Positions 41,520 through 50,404 are shown, numbered from the stretch's first letter. The stretch is DNA of 64,000 nucleotides from an uncultured Bacteroidales bacterium (GCA_910578275.1 CAJTPR010000004.1:124001-188000); one strand, 5' to 3'. The notes: generated from the sequence alone by a model not told the origin. A program made the numbers and translations.

Positions 41520-42695
41520 TCAGGCGGACGCACCCAACGCGGCCATGACCTGCGCGCCTGTCGAAAGCGCCTCTTCGTCGATCGTCAACGTGGCCGTATG
41601 CAGGTCGGACGGTTCGGACAAGCCTGAAGGCTTCACGCCCAGACGGAACATGCAGCCCGGGATTTCCCTGGCGTAGAAGGCGAAGTCGTCGGCCGTCATC
41701 CGGATCGGCAAATCTTCCACGTTTCGCCCCCCGACCACGCCGGCCGCCGTCTTGCGCACCCGTTCGGCCGCCTCGGGCGTATTGTAAAGGCTCGGATAAC
41801 CTTGCCGTATGTCTATTTCACATCTGCCGCCCATGCTTTCGGCCATGCCTCGCGCGCAACGCCGTATGCTTTCGTGCGCCTTGACGCGCCACTCCTCGTC
41901 GAAAGTACGGAAAGTCCCGGCCATGACCACTTCCGCAGGTATGACGTTGGTCTGTCCCTCCCCTATGATCCGCCCGAAAGAAAGCACGGTAGGTATCTCC
42001 GCAGGCGCCTGGCGGCTCACCACCTGCTGCAAGCCCGTGAGGATATAGGCCGACATGAGGACCGTATCCACGGTACGTCCGGGCATCGCGCCGTGCCCGC
42101 CCTTGCCTATGGCCTTGATGTGTATCTCGTCGGTGGAGGCCATGTAGCGGCCGCTCCTGACGCCCACCTTGCCGCACTCCAGTTCGGGCATGACGTGCAG
42201 CGCGTAAATGCGGTTGGGAACGGGATCCTTCAAGACACCTTGCGCGATCATCTGCGGCGCGCCGCCTCCGTAATCCTCCTCGGATGGCTGGAACAGCAGT
42301 TTCACCGTACCCTCGAATTCGTCCCGCAAAGCCTGCAATATCTTCGCCGCGCCCAACAGGCAGGCCATGTGCGCATCGTGCCCGCAAGCATGCATCACGC
42401 CCTTGTTCCGGGAGGCGAACGCCAAACCCGTGCGCTCCTCTATCGGCAAGGCGTCCATGTCGGCACGCAAGGCCACGCAGCGCGAACGAGGATTCCTGCC
42501 TTCGATGACACCGACCACGCCCGTCTTCGACCAGCCGCCCGAACAGGAAATCCCCCATTCTTCGAGTTTGCGCATGATATGACGGCCTGTTTCCGTCTCT
42601 TGACCGGAAAGTTCCGGATAACGATGGAAATGCCTGCGAATTTCTACGATCTCGGAAACCGAGGCAAGGGCGATCCGCTTTATCTTTTCTTGCAT
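41520..42695 (-). CDS. M20 family amidohydrolase (hippurate / N-acyl-amino-acid hydrolase type)
   Basis: 391 residues. Metal-site motifs of the M20D group are present: ALRADMDALPI (about 75-85), HACGHDAHMACLLG (about 102-115) and FQPSEEDYGGG near 137-147; the dimerisation domain has GKGGHGAMPG. These cytoplasmic enzymes hydrolyse N-acyl amino acids or related amides (hippurate, indole-acetyl-amino acids, N-acetyl-diaminopimelate); the exact substrate is not resolvable here. It starts 11 nt after the ABC exporter stop, so the two are probably co-transcribed. Confidence 0.9.
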   Translation of the reverse strand: MQEKIKRIALASVSEIVEIRRHFHRYPELSGQETETGRHIMRKLEEWGISCSGGWSKTGVVGVIEGRNPRSRCVALRADMDALPIEERTGLAFASRNKGVMHACGHDAHMACLLGAAKILQALRDEFEGTVKLLFQPSEEDYGGGAPQMIAQGVLKDPVPNRIYALHVMPELECGKVGVRSGRYMASTDEIHIKAIGKGGHGAMPGRTVDTVLMSAYILTGLQQVVSRQAPAEIPTVLSFGRIIGEGQTNVIPAEVVMAGTFRTFDEEWRVKAHESIRRCARGMAESMGGRCEIDIRQGYPSLYNTPEAAERVRKTAAGVVGGRNVEDLPIRMTADDFAFYAREIPGCMFRLGVKPSGLSEPSDLHTATLTIDEEALSTGAQVMAALGASA

Positions 42696-42706
42696 GAACT
42701 TACGTT

Positions 42707-44524
42707 TTACAAGGCTTGCAAGGTCACATACCTGGCATAATGTCCGTTCAAGGCCATCAGGTCCTCATGGGTTCCCTGTTCCACGATCCTTCCCTTTTCG
42801 AAAACCACGATGCGGTCGGCATGGCGGATCGTGCTCAGCCGATGGGCTATGATGATGGAAGTACGGTTTTCCATGAGTTTTTCCAACGCCTGCCGTACCA
42901 GCACTTCCGATTCCGTATCAAGGGCGGAAGTGGCCTCGTCCAGGACCAAGACGGGAGCGTTCTTCAAGATGGCGCGGGCTATCGTGACGCGCTGGCGCTG
43001 ACCGCCGGAAACCGTCATGCCGTTGTCTCCGAGAATACTGTCATAGCCCTCGGGCATGGCACAGATGAAGCCGTGCGCGTTGGCCTTCCTTGCCGCCTCC
43101 GCCACAGCCTCCATCGGCACGTCCTCCTTGCCGAACCGGATATTGTTCGCCACCGTGTCGTGCCATACGAAAGGTTGCTGGCTCACCGTGCCTATCAATT
43201 CACGCAAGTCCTCGAGATTCATGTCGGCGATGTCGATGCCGTCTATCGTGATGCGCCCGCCCGCAGGATCGTAATGACGGCAAAGCAAATCGGCCATCGT
43301 GGTCTTGCCCGCCCCGGAAGCGCCCACGAACGCATAGGTCTTGCCTTTTTCCAGACGCAGGTCGATGTGCTCCAAGACCGGCGTTTCCGAATCGGAATAA
43401 TGGAAACTGACGTCTTCGAAGACGATTTCCTTGTCGAAAGAACGTTTGCGCACGGCATCCGGCGCCGAATATTCGCCTGCGGGCTCGTTGATGACCGCGT
43501 AAATCCGCTTCAAGGCGGCACGCCCCTTCTGTATGTTGTAATAGGCGTTCACGGTATGCTTGGCAGGCGAAATGATACGAATCAGCAACAGGATGTAGAG
43601 CACGAACATGTCGGCCGACATGCGCCCGTCCAACACCCGAAGGCCGCCGAATCCCAACACGGCCATCGTGACCACCACCAGCAATATCTCGGTCAAGGGA
43701 CCCGACAGGTCGCGACGACGATGGACGCCATTGAGCGCCTTGACGTATTTCTTGTCATAATCGCTGAAATTCTTGTGCGTCCAATCTATGAGATTGAACG
43801 ACTTGATGACGCGCAAGCCGTTCATCGCCTCCTCCGCCATCGAGACGATCTGTCCCAGCATCTTCTGCGTCTTTTCGCTCTTGCGCTTCAGATATACGCC
43901 GATTTTCCCCATCGCGTACAAGATGACCGGAAAAGCCAGCAATACCATTGAAGAAAGCACGGGATTGATGGCGAAAAGCCCGATGACGAACACGATGACG
44001 TACAGCGGCTCCATGAAGGCGCTCTGCAAGGATTTCACCACCGCCGTCTCCACTTCCCCCATGTCGATGTTCATCCTGGCCATGAGGTCGCCTTTCCGTT
44101 GCTCGGAAAAATAGCCCAACGGCAGGTTCATCATGCTCGAATAGAAACGAATGCGCAAGTCCCGGACTATGCCGCTGCGGATACCTGCAAGGCAATACAT
44201 CGCCCCGTAACGGAAAGCGTTCGAGAAAACCGACATCCCCACGAAGACCAAGGCCAGAATGACCAATGCCGCCATGACCCCGTGGCTTTCCTTGAAGATT
44301 CCCACGTAGTAGTAGGCATACCGCAAGACCGTGTCCACGTCCAAACGGAACGCCGGCAGGCTTTCCACCGGCCGGACGATGCCGAACATGACCGACACGA
44401 AAGGCGCGATGAGCGTCAGCGAGAAAAACGAGGTAAGGACGTACAGGAGATTGGAAAGCATGTTGCCCGCGATGTACCACTTGTACTTGAGCATCAAACG
44501 TAAGAAACGGGCAAGGTCATTCAT
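42707..44524 (-). CDS. ABC exporter (fused permease-ATPase, MsbA-like)
   Basis: 605 residues from the ATG at 44524; the upstream extension to 44602 runs past the promoter box and is rejected. Six membrane segments (about 15-320) form a type IV ABC exporter domain. The ATPase domain (about 360-605) has Walker A GASGAGKT, Q-loop VSQQPFVW, signature VSGGQRQR, Walker B VLVLDEATSALD and the H-loop IIIAHRLSTI. Family members export lipids, peptides or drugs; MsbA-like lipid flipping is possible but not shown. It lies upstream of the M20 gene on the same strand. Confidence 0.9.
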   Translation of the reverse strand: MNDLARFLRLMLKYKWYIAGNMLSNLLYVLTSFFSLTLIAPFVSVMFGIVRPVESLPAFRLDVDTVLRYAYYYVGIFKESHGVMAALVILALVFVGMSVFSNAFRYGAMYCLAGIRSGIVRDLRIRFYSSMMNLPLGYFSEQRKGDLMARMNIDMGEVETAVVKSLQSAFMEPLYVIVFVIGLFAINPVLSSMVLLAFPVILYAMGKIGVYLKRKSEKTQKMLGQIVSMAEEAMNGLRVIKSFNLIDWTHKNFSDYDKKYVKALNGVHRRRDLSGPLTEILLVVVTMAVLGFGGLRVLDGRMSADMFVLYILLLIRIISPAKHTVNAYYNIQKGRAALKRIYAVINEPAGEYSAPDAVRKRSFDKEIVFEDVSFHYSDSETPVLEHIDLRLEKGKTYAFVGASGAGKTTMADLLCRHYDPAGGRITIDGIDIADMNLEDLRELIGTVSQQPFVWHDTVANNIRFGKEDVPMEAVAEAARKANAHGFICAMPEGYDSILGDNGMTVSGGQRQRVTIARAILKNAPVLVLDEATSALDTESEVLVRQALEKLMENRTSIIIAHRLSTIRHADRIVVFEKGRIVEQGTHEDLMALNGHYARYVTLQAL

Positions 44525-44545
44525 CTGCAATGCGCGATTGGCTTG

Positions 44546-44576
44546 CGAAGATACGTCTTTTGAGGGTTTCCTCCAA
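44546..44576 (-). promoter_or_regulatory. Promoter for the ABC exporter gene
   Basis: Minus strand: GTTG (TTG at 44576-44574), 20-nt spacer, TATCTTCG at 44553-44546, then the ATG at 44524, giving a leader of about 15-20 nt. Confidence 0.58.
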
Positions 44577-44615
44577 CGGAAACGGAGGGTTTTTCGACCC
44601 AAGGCCGGACATGAA

Positions 44616-44649
44616 AAAGACGGACCTGGAAGAAACCAAGCCCGTCTTT
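44616..44649 (-). terminator. Rho-independent terminator of the 4-hydroxybutyrate operon
   Basis: On the minus strand AAAGACGG pairs with CCGTCTTT, and inside it CTTGG pairs with CCAGG (one G-T) around TTTCTT, giving a long hairpin followed by a further TT. It lies 33 nt after the sucD stop. Confidence 0.75.
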
Positions 44650-44681
44650 CATTTTCCGCCGAACAGACGGAATATCCGGCA

Positions 44682-46034
44682 CTACGCCCACATTTCCTCG
44701 TCGGAGGGAATGGCGATGCGCTCGCAAAGCGGAGCGATGCGCGTGGTATTGAGCAAATGCTTGTAGGTGAAGTTCTCGGAGATGGAGTTGTTGCCCCAGG
44801 TACCGCAACCGAGCGTATTGGTCACGGCCAGGCCGTTCTGGATATGACCGCCTCCGGTGGTGGAGCCGATGGCATTGACTACCACGCGGCTTACGGTAAG
44901 CCTTTCGCCGGCCATAATGATGTTGCCCTGGTTGTTGGAGTGAACCACGGCCGTGTGGCCGTTGCCTTCCATGTGGAGGTTGGTGAGCATGATTCCGATA
45001 CCTTCTTCGAAGTGATCGTAACCGATGCAGCCCATTACCGGACACATCTTTTCCTTGCAGATCTGATCCTTTTCACCGGCACCTACGGCCTCGGCGACGA
45101 TGACGCGCGTTCCGGCGGGAATATCGAATCCGGCCATGCCGGCGATCTTGGCCACACCCTGGCCTACGACGTCGCGGTTGATGGCGTTATCCTTGAAAAG
45201 GACGGCCAGGAGCTTCTTCTTTTCCTCGTCGTTCACGAAATACGCCCCGTGCTTCTTGAAAGCGGCGAAAACGGCTTCCTTGTCCTTCTTGGGATAAGCG
45301 AAGAACTGCTCGCCGGAGCAAATGATACCGTTGTCGAAAGAACGACCGGTAATCACCTTCTGGGCGGCCTGTTCGAAATCGATGTCGGTATCAAGGATAA
45401 CCTGTACGTTACCGGCACCTACGCCGAACGAAGGCTTGCCGGAAGAATAGGCCGAACGGACCATGGGCATGCCGCCGGTGGCCACTACCACGTCGGCGGT
45501 CTTCATCAATTCCTGGGTGGATTCGATGGAGGGTTCTTCGATTACCTGCACGAGATATTCGGGAACGCCCATCGTCTTGAGTTTTTCCTGGATCAAGTGG
45601 ACCGCATGGGCGGAACATTTCTTGGATTTGGGGTGCGGAGCGATGATGATGGCGTTCTTGGTCTTGAGCGCGAACATGATCTTGCTCATGGGGGTAACGA
45701 CGGGGTTGGTCATGGGGGTGATACCGGCCACCACGCCGATAGGTTTGGCGATCGTGATCATGTCGGTACGCTCGTCGATTTCGAGGATGCCCATCGACTT
45801 CTTGCCACGCAAGTTGTACCAGATGCCCTTGGATTTGTTGCGGCATTTGGCCACCTTGTCTTCATAGACGCCCATCTGGGTTTCGTCCACGGCTTCGCGG
45901 GCGAGCTTTTCGGCATTGTCGAACACCACGCGGGCAGTGGCTTTCACTACGGCATCCACCGTGCTCTGGTTGAATGTCCGTTCAAAAATGGCTTGGGCTT
46001 CACGCGCCTTGGCCACCATTTCCTTGATTTCCAT
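44682..46034 (-). CDS. sucD: CoA-acylating succinate-semialdehyde dehydrogenase
   Basis: 450 residues of the CoA-dependent aldehyde dehydrogenase group, the length expected for SucD of P. gingivalis and Clostridium kluyveri. It reduces succinyl-CoA to succinate semialdehyde with NAD(P)H. The nucleophile is Cys239 in NGIICSGEQ; PIGVVAGITPMTNP (about 98-111) and GGHIQNG are also family blocks. The neighbouring 4-hydroxybutyrate dehydrogenase gene supports succinate semialdehyde rather than acetaldehyde as product. It is the last gene of the operon, 105 nt after 4hbD, with a hairpin in that gap and a terminator after it. Confidence 0.9.
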   Translation of the reverse strand: MEIKEMVAKAREAQAIFERTFNQSTVDAVVKATARVVFDNAEKLAREAVDETQMGVYEDKVAKCRNKSKGIWYNLRGKKSMGILEIDERTDMITIAKPIGVVAGITPMTNPVVTPMSKIMFALKTKNAIIIAPHPKSKKCSAHAVHLIQEKLKTMGVPEYLVQVIEEPSIESTQELMKTADVVVATGGMPMVRSAYSSGKPSFGVGAGNVQVILDTDIDFEQAAQKVITGRSFDNGIICSGEQFFAYPKKDKEAVFAAFKKHGAYFVNDEEKKKLLAVLFKDNAINRDVVGQGVAKIAGMAGFDIPAGTRVIVAEAVGAGEKDQICKEKMCPVMGCIGYDHFEEGIGIMLTNLHMEGNGHTAVVHSNNQGNIIMAGERLTVSRVVVNAIGSTTGGGHIQNGLAVTNTLGCGTWGNNSISENFTYKHLLNTTRIAPLCERIAIPSDEEMWA

Positions 46035-46088
46035 TTTCTTTATGTTTTTTATTTTTTAATTGCCTTCTGTTACCGTAAAAGGAACAAA

Positions 46089-46112
46089 GCCCCGCTTCCG
46101 AAAAAGCAGGGC
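46089..46112 (-). terminator. Hairpin between 4hbD and sucD (attenuator or terminator)
   Basis: On the minus strand GCCCTGCTT pairs with AAGCGGGGC (9 bp, one G-T) around a TTTCGG loop, followed by TTTGTTCCTTTT. It lies 27 nt after the 4hbD stop and 55 nt before sucD, and the T tract is interrupted, so partial termination is likely. Confidence 0.55.
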
Positions 46113-46139
46113 AAATGTAGTTAAAAGATTGGTTACTTT

Positions 46140-47252
46140 TTAAAAAAGTTCGCGGTAAACGCCACGTATCTCTTCTTCGTCGAGAGGCACGTAGTTGTTG
46201 TTGAGCAGACGCTGCTGGGTTTCCAGCACGCTCTTGGCGAATCCGGCCACTTCCTCGTCTTTCATTCCGTAGGTATGCAACGGGTTTTTCTTGATGAGCT
46301 TGCCCAGCAGTTCGTCCAAGGCGTCGTAGGGATCGCCGGTGGTATGCAACAACTGTTGCAAGTAGGCGTTCAATTCCTTGATGCGGCCGTCGGGCTTCTT
46401 CTTGTCATAGAGATGGAAGATGGCCGTGTAGAACTGGTAGTTGGCCTCTCCGTGGGGCACATGGTAGTTGCCGCCCAACGGATAACTCAACGCATGGACC
46501 GCGCCCACCCCCGTGTTTCCGAACGCGATGCCGGCGAAATTGCTGGCCATGAGCATGTCGCCCAAGCGTTCAAGACGGTAGTCGGGACCTTTTTCGGCAA
46601 TGCCTTGGAACACATCGATGATGATACGCATGGCTTCCTTGCCCAAGGCTTCGGTATAAGGATTGGACTTGGGCGAAACGAACGACTCGGTGGCGTGCAC
46701 CAAGGCATCGATGGCGCTGCAGGCGTAGAACTTGAACGGAAGCCCTTTCAGCAATTCGGGAACCAATACGGCGTCGTCGGCCACGATGGCGTCGTCGGCC
46801 AAGCCCATCTTGGTATGCAGGCTTACCAGTTCGGCGATGGAAATATTGGTCACTTCACTGCCCGTTCCGCAGGTGGTAGGCAGGATGACCAGTTGCTTTT
46901 CCTTCACGATGGGAATTTTACGCAAGAAAGCGTCGGTCACGTTCTCGACACCCTTGAGCGCGAACAACTTGCAGCAGTCGATCACCGTACCGCCGCCCAC
47001 GGCTATCACACGGTCGTACTTCACGTTCTTCACATCCTTGAGGATGGCGTTCATCATGTTGTCGGAAGGTTCGCCCAAACCGTATTTTTCCTGCATGATG
47101 AAATGACAAGGAAGACCGAGCGGCTTCATGAACGGGTCGTACAAGAATTGGTTCGTCACCACCAAGTCATCCGCACCGAGATTGAATTCCTTGGCAAACG
47201 AAGCAAAATCATCGAATTGGCTCAAACGAGTCTTAAGCTTGAAGAGTTGCAT
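46140..47252 (-). CDS. NAD-dependent 4-hydroxybutyrate dehydrogenase
   Basis: 370 residues of the iron-containing alcohol dehydrogenase family. It reduces succinate semialdehyde to 4-hydroxybutyrate. The nucleotide site is GGGTVIDCCK (about 86-95); the metal ligands fit the family spacing: Asp182, His186, His253 and His267 (AIDALVH, VHALSYPLGGNYHVPHGEAN). PTTCGTGSEVTN (125-136) is conserved. It begins 6 nt after the CoA-transferase stop and provides that enzyme's substrate, so the assignment rests on both family and context. Confidence 0.9.
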   Translation of the reverse strand: MQLFKLKTRLSQFDDFASFAKEFNLGADDLVVTNQFLYDPFMKPLGLPCHFIMQEKYGLGEPSDNMMNAILKDVKNVKYDRVIAVGGGTVIDCCKLFALKGVENVTDAFLRKIPIVKEKQLVILPTTCGTGSEVTNISIAELVSLHTKMGLADDAIVADDAVLVPELLKGLPFKFYACSAIDALVHATESFVSPKSNPYTEALGKEAMRIIIDVFQGIAEKGPDYRLERLGDMLMASNFAGIAFGNTGVGAVHALSYPLGGNYHVPHGEANYQFYTAIFHLYDKKKPDGRIKELNAYLQQLLHTTGDPYDALDELLGKLIKKNPLHTYGMKDEEVAGFAKSVLETQQRLLNNNYVPLDEEEIRGVYRELF

Positions 47253-47258
47253 GATATT

Positions 47259-48545
47259 TTAATTTTTGAATCTTTTGCTGTATTCTTCTTCCAACATGGC
47301 ACGGAAATCGGGATGGGCGATGGCGATGAGACGCTTGGCCCTCTCCTTGAGGCTGGCACCCTTCATCTTGGCCACGCCGTATTCGGTAACCACGTAGTCC
47401 ACGTCGTTGCGGGGCGTGGTGACCGCGCCGCCGTGCGAAAGGAACGGCACGATACGCGAAGCCTTGCCCTTGGCCGCCGTGCTGGGCATGGCCATGATGG
47501 ACCGGCCGCCCTTGGACCAGGAAGCGCCCTTCACGTAGTCGAACTGACCGCCGGTGCCGCTGAACTGCTTCAATCCGATGGATTCGGAATTCACCTGTCC
47601 CATCAAGTCCACTTCGATGCAGGAATTGATCGAGACCAGATTGTCGTTCTGGGCGATGACGCGCGGGTCGTTCACCCAGTCGACGGGGCGCATTTCCACC
47701 TGGTCGTTATGATTGGCGAAATCATAGAGTTCCTTGGTACCCATAAGGAACGTGGCCACCATCTTGCCGGGCAGCAAGGTCTTCTTGGAACAGTTGATGA
47801 CACCCTTGCGAGCCAGGTTGACCACGCCGCTGGAGAACATTTCGGTATGTATGCCCAAGTCATGCTTGTCTTCCAACGACATCAGCACCGCGTCGGGAAT
47901 GCCCCCGATGCCAAGCTGCAAGGTATCGCCGTCCTTGACCAACGTCGAACAGTTCCTGCCGATGGCCAGTTCTATGTCGGTAATCTTGGCCGCAGGCAAT
48001 TCGGCGATGGGCGTATGGTTCTCCACGATATAGTCGAACTTGGAAATGTGCATGAAGTTGTCGCCGGCGATGTAGGGCATGTTCTCGTTCATCTCGGCGA
48101 TGACGATCTTGGCCTTTCGGGCGGCGGGCAGGGTGTAGTCGCACGAGATGCCGAAACTGCAGTTGCCTTTCTCGTCGGGCAAGGAAACCTGCACCACGGC
48201 CACGTCCACCGGAAAATATTCATCGAAGAAAGCAGGAACGTCCGAAAAATGAAGGGGCACGAAATCTCCCCTGTCCTCGGCCACGGCCGCACGCGAATTT
48301 CCCCCCACGAAATTGGTGACGTGACGGAAATGACCCTCGGTCTCGGGCACGAGGTACTCCCCGTTGTTGATCGTGAACATGTGGAAAATCTTCACGTCGT
48401 GCAAACGGTCCATCTGGCGCAGCATTTCCTGCGGAACCACGCCGGGAACGCCGGCGGCATGTCCGAAAACGATGTTGTCGTTGTCCTTAATGGCTTTTAC
48501 CGCCTCTTCCACGGTAACGAAGTTGCCTTCTTTCTTCAAGTCCAT
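47259..48545 (-). CDS. 4-hydroxybutyrate CoA-transferase
   Basis: 428 residues of the acetyl-CoA hydrolase/transferase (class I CoA-transferase) family. It moves CoA from acetyl-CoA or butyryl-CoA to 4-hydroxybutyrate. The likely catalytic glutamate is Glu235 in HTEMFSSG, close to Glu238 of the clostridial AbfT; GIGGIPDAVL (about 212-221) and GTGGQFDYVKGA are the CoA-binding blocks. No signal peptide. It lies between nifU and 4hbD in the operon. Confidence 0.9.
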   Translation of the reverse strand: MDLKKEGNFVTVEEAVKAIKDNDNIVFGHAAGVPGVVPQEMLRQMDRLHDVKIFHMFTINNGEYLVPETEGHFRHVTNFVGGNSRAAVAEDRGDFVPLHFSDVPAFFDEYFPVDVAVVQVSLPDEKGNCSFGISCDYTLPAARKAKIVIAEMNENMPYIAGDNFMHISKFDYIVENHTPIAELPAAKITDIELAIGRNCSTLVKDGDTLQLGIGGIPDAVLMSLEDKHDLGIHTEMFSSGVVNLARKGVINCSKKTLLPGKMVATFLMGTKELYDFANHNDQVEMRPVDWVNDPRVIAQNDNLVSINSCIEVDLMGQVNSESIGLKQFSGTGGQFDYVKGASWSKGGRSIMAMPSTAAKGKASRIVPFLSHGGAVTTPRNDVDYVVTEYGVAKMKGASLKERAKRLIAIAHPDFRAMLEEEYSKRFKN

Positions 48546-48560
48546 GATTTTTATATGTTG

Positions 48561-48869
48561 TTATTCATTATCGTCTTCTTTATGGGAACGCATGAGCTTC
48601 TTGGCGAAATCAAGCAGTTCCTGGTCGGTTTCGTTTATCAGGTAAACCCGTCCCGTCTCCCCTATCTCTTCACGGAGGGTCTTTTCTATGACTTCCTCCA
48701 ATGTGATTTGTGCGGCAGGACAAGTCTTGCACGCACCTTGGAAAACCAATCCCACGTCCCGTCCCTTTATCTCCTTTACGTAAATGTCACCCCCATGGGC
48801 CAATAAAGAAGGCCGGATCCGCTCTGCAATCACAGAGCGAACCCGACTTTCAAATGCGGAATCATTCAA
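48561..48869 (-). CDS. NifU-like Fe-S cluster protein (C-terminal NifU domain)
   Basis: 102 residues if started at the TTG at 48869, or 90 from a GTG at 48833; no in-frame ATG exists in the 5' part. The NifU C-terminal domain is clear: IRPSLLAHGGDIYV (about 18-31) and the cluster-binding CKTCPAAQ (Cys47, Cys50). It would carry a [4Fe-4S] cluster for delivery to an apo-protein. Its position directly after abfD, which needs a [4Fe-4S] cluster, suggests it serves AbfD. The abfD stop TAG (48876-48878) is in the same frame, two codons before the TTG, with no Shine-Dalgarno site, so translation may rely on re-initiation. Confidence 0.85.
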   Translation of the reverse strand: MNDSAFESRVRSVIAERIRPSLLAHGGDIYVKEIKGRDVGLVFQGACKTCPAAQITLEEVIEKTLREEIGETGRVYLINETDQELLDFAKKLMRSHKEDDNE

Positions 48870-48875
48870 GGCTGG

Positions 48876-50357
48876 CTATTTTTTGGCAGGCTTGGCAGGC
48901 CAGTTGTCCTTGGATACGTCGATCTTGGCGATCTTGCGGGCCATTTCCTTCTTGGCATCGAGATTGCCCTGACGGGCGATCATGATACGCTGGGCCTGGG
49001 GCGAACCGGCTCCGTGCAGGGATTCGGTGCGATAGCCTACGGCAGCCGTACCGAGGGTCATGTTCTCGATCAGACGAAGCACACGCATCCTGTTTTCGGT
49101 GGAGGCGCCGACGGCTCCCTTGAAGAACTTGTCGACATACTTGCCCGTTTCGGCGGAACGAAGGTCCTTTTCGGAGGGCATGGTCACCATCAGACCGCCG
49201 GCGATGTCTTCCGCCAAGCGGGCGATCTCGTAGGGATAACGCGTCACGTTCTGCTTGCAGACGTTGGCCAGAAGCAAATCGATCTGATAGTTGCCGGCAG
49301 GCATCTTCACGCCTTCGGCGGAGCAGGCGATACCGCAAGCGTAGAGGGTTTCGTTCAAGTGCATCATTTCGATGAGCTTGTCCTTGATATGGCTGGCCTT
49401 GGGCACGCCGTTGTAGTCGGCAGCCAACGCGGCGGCACCGATGAGCACGTCGCCCACGCCTACCTTGCAACCACCGTAGGATTGACGGTGATAACCGGCG
49501 AAGCGTTCAACCATCATGCCGGCGAACTGGTATTCCTTGCACATGAAGATACGTTCGTTGGGAACGAAGACGTCGTCGAATACGACCAAGGCTTCGTGAC
49601 CGCCGAACTGCGAGTTGCCCAGGTCGATCTCGACGCCTTCGCGCTTGCGGGTGTCGCAAGACTGACGACCGTAAATCATGAACACGCCCTTGGCATCGGA
49701 AGGAACAGCAAAGGAAACGGCATAGTCCTTGTCTTCCTCCTTCATCGCGATGGTAGGCATGATCAGGTGTTCGTGGCTGTTGATGGCTCCGGTCTGGTGC
49801 GCCTTGGCACCGCGGACCACGATACCGTCGGGACGTACTTCGGTGATATGCACGAACAAGTCGGGATCTTCCTGCTGCGAGGGGGAAAGGCTACGGTCTC
49901 CCTTGGGGTCGGTCATCGCGCCATCGACGGTGAGGTCGTTCTTCTGGACGAACTTCATGTATTCGGTGAAGCGCTTGTGGTATTCGGTACCGAGGGCCTT
50001 GTCCATTTCGTAGGTGGTGGAGAAAATGGCGTTGAAAGCGTCCATGCCCACGCAACGTTGGAAGCAAGCGGCCGTCTTCTGCCCCATGAGACGTTGCATC
50101 TTGACTTTCTTGATCAAGTCGTCGGTATTCTGGTGCAAGTGGCAGAAACGGTTCACCTTTTCGCCGATGAGGGGCGAATAGGCCGTCATAAGATCCTCGT
50201 ATTCCTTCTTTTGAGCCAATTCGTAAGTCATGGCCACCGAGTTCAAGGACGGACGAATGATCGGATCGTTCACCGGATCCTTGACTCTTTCTCCGAACAT
50301 ATAGACCTTCAGGTCCATTTTCTGGAGGCTTTTGATGTACTCTTCAGCTGTCATCAT
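48876..50357 (-). CDS. abfD: 4-hydroxybutyryl-CoA dehydratase / vinylacetyl-CoA delta-isomerase
   Basis: 493 residues, full length. This FAD- and [4Fe-4S]-containing enzyme dehydrates 4-hydroxybutyryl-CoA to crotonyl-CoA by a radical mechanism. The cluster ligands known from the Clostridium aminobutyricum enzyme (Cys99, Cys103, His292, Cys299) correspond here to Cys98 and Cys102 in ACFQRC, and His290 and Cys297 in GYHRQSYGGC, with the same spacing within 1-2 residues. GAKAHQTGAINSHEHLIMPT is the conserved substrate/FAD region. Two adjacent ATGs (50357 and 50354) can start it. It leads the operon; possible regulatory repeats lie upstream. Confidence 0.95.
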   Translation of the reverse strand: MMTAEEYIKSLQKMDLKVYMFGERVKDPVNDPIIRPSLNSVAMTYELAQKKEYEDLMTAYSPLIGEKVNRFCHLHQNTDDLIKKVKMQRLMGQKTAACFQRCVGMDAFNAIFSTTYEMDKALGTEYHKRFTEYMKFVQKNDLTVDGAMTDPKGDRSLSPSQQEDPDLFVHITEVRPDGIVVRGAKAHQTGAINSHEHLIMPTIAMKEEDKDYAVSFAVPSDAKGVFMIYGRQSCDTRKREGVEIDLGNSQFGGHEALVVFDDVFVPNERIFMCKEYQFAGMMVERFAGYHRQSYGGCKVGVGDVLIGAAALAADYNGVPKASHIKDKLIEMMHLNETLYACGIACSAEGVKMPAGNYQIDLLLANVCKQNVTRYPYEIARLAEDIAGGLMVTMPSEKDLRSAETGKYVDKFFKGAVGASTENRMRVLRLIENMTLGTAAVGYRTESLHGAGSPQAQRIMIARQGNLDAKKEMARKIAKIDVSKDNWPAKPAKK

Positions 50358-50404
50358 GGCTTTATCGTTTTTTAAGGTTTATATATTTTTTGTTTTCACT
50401 CCAT

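Noticed and set aside
46275..48806. 843-codon open frame antisense to the 4hbD and CoA-transferase genes
   Set aside because: It spans several well-identified minus-strand genes and reads as low-complexity shadow sequence.
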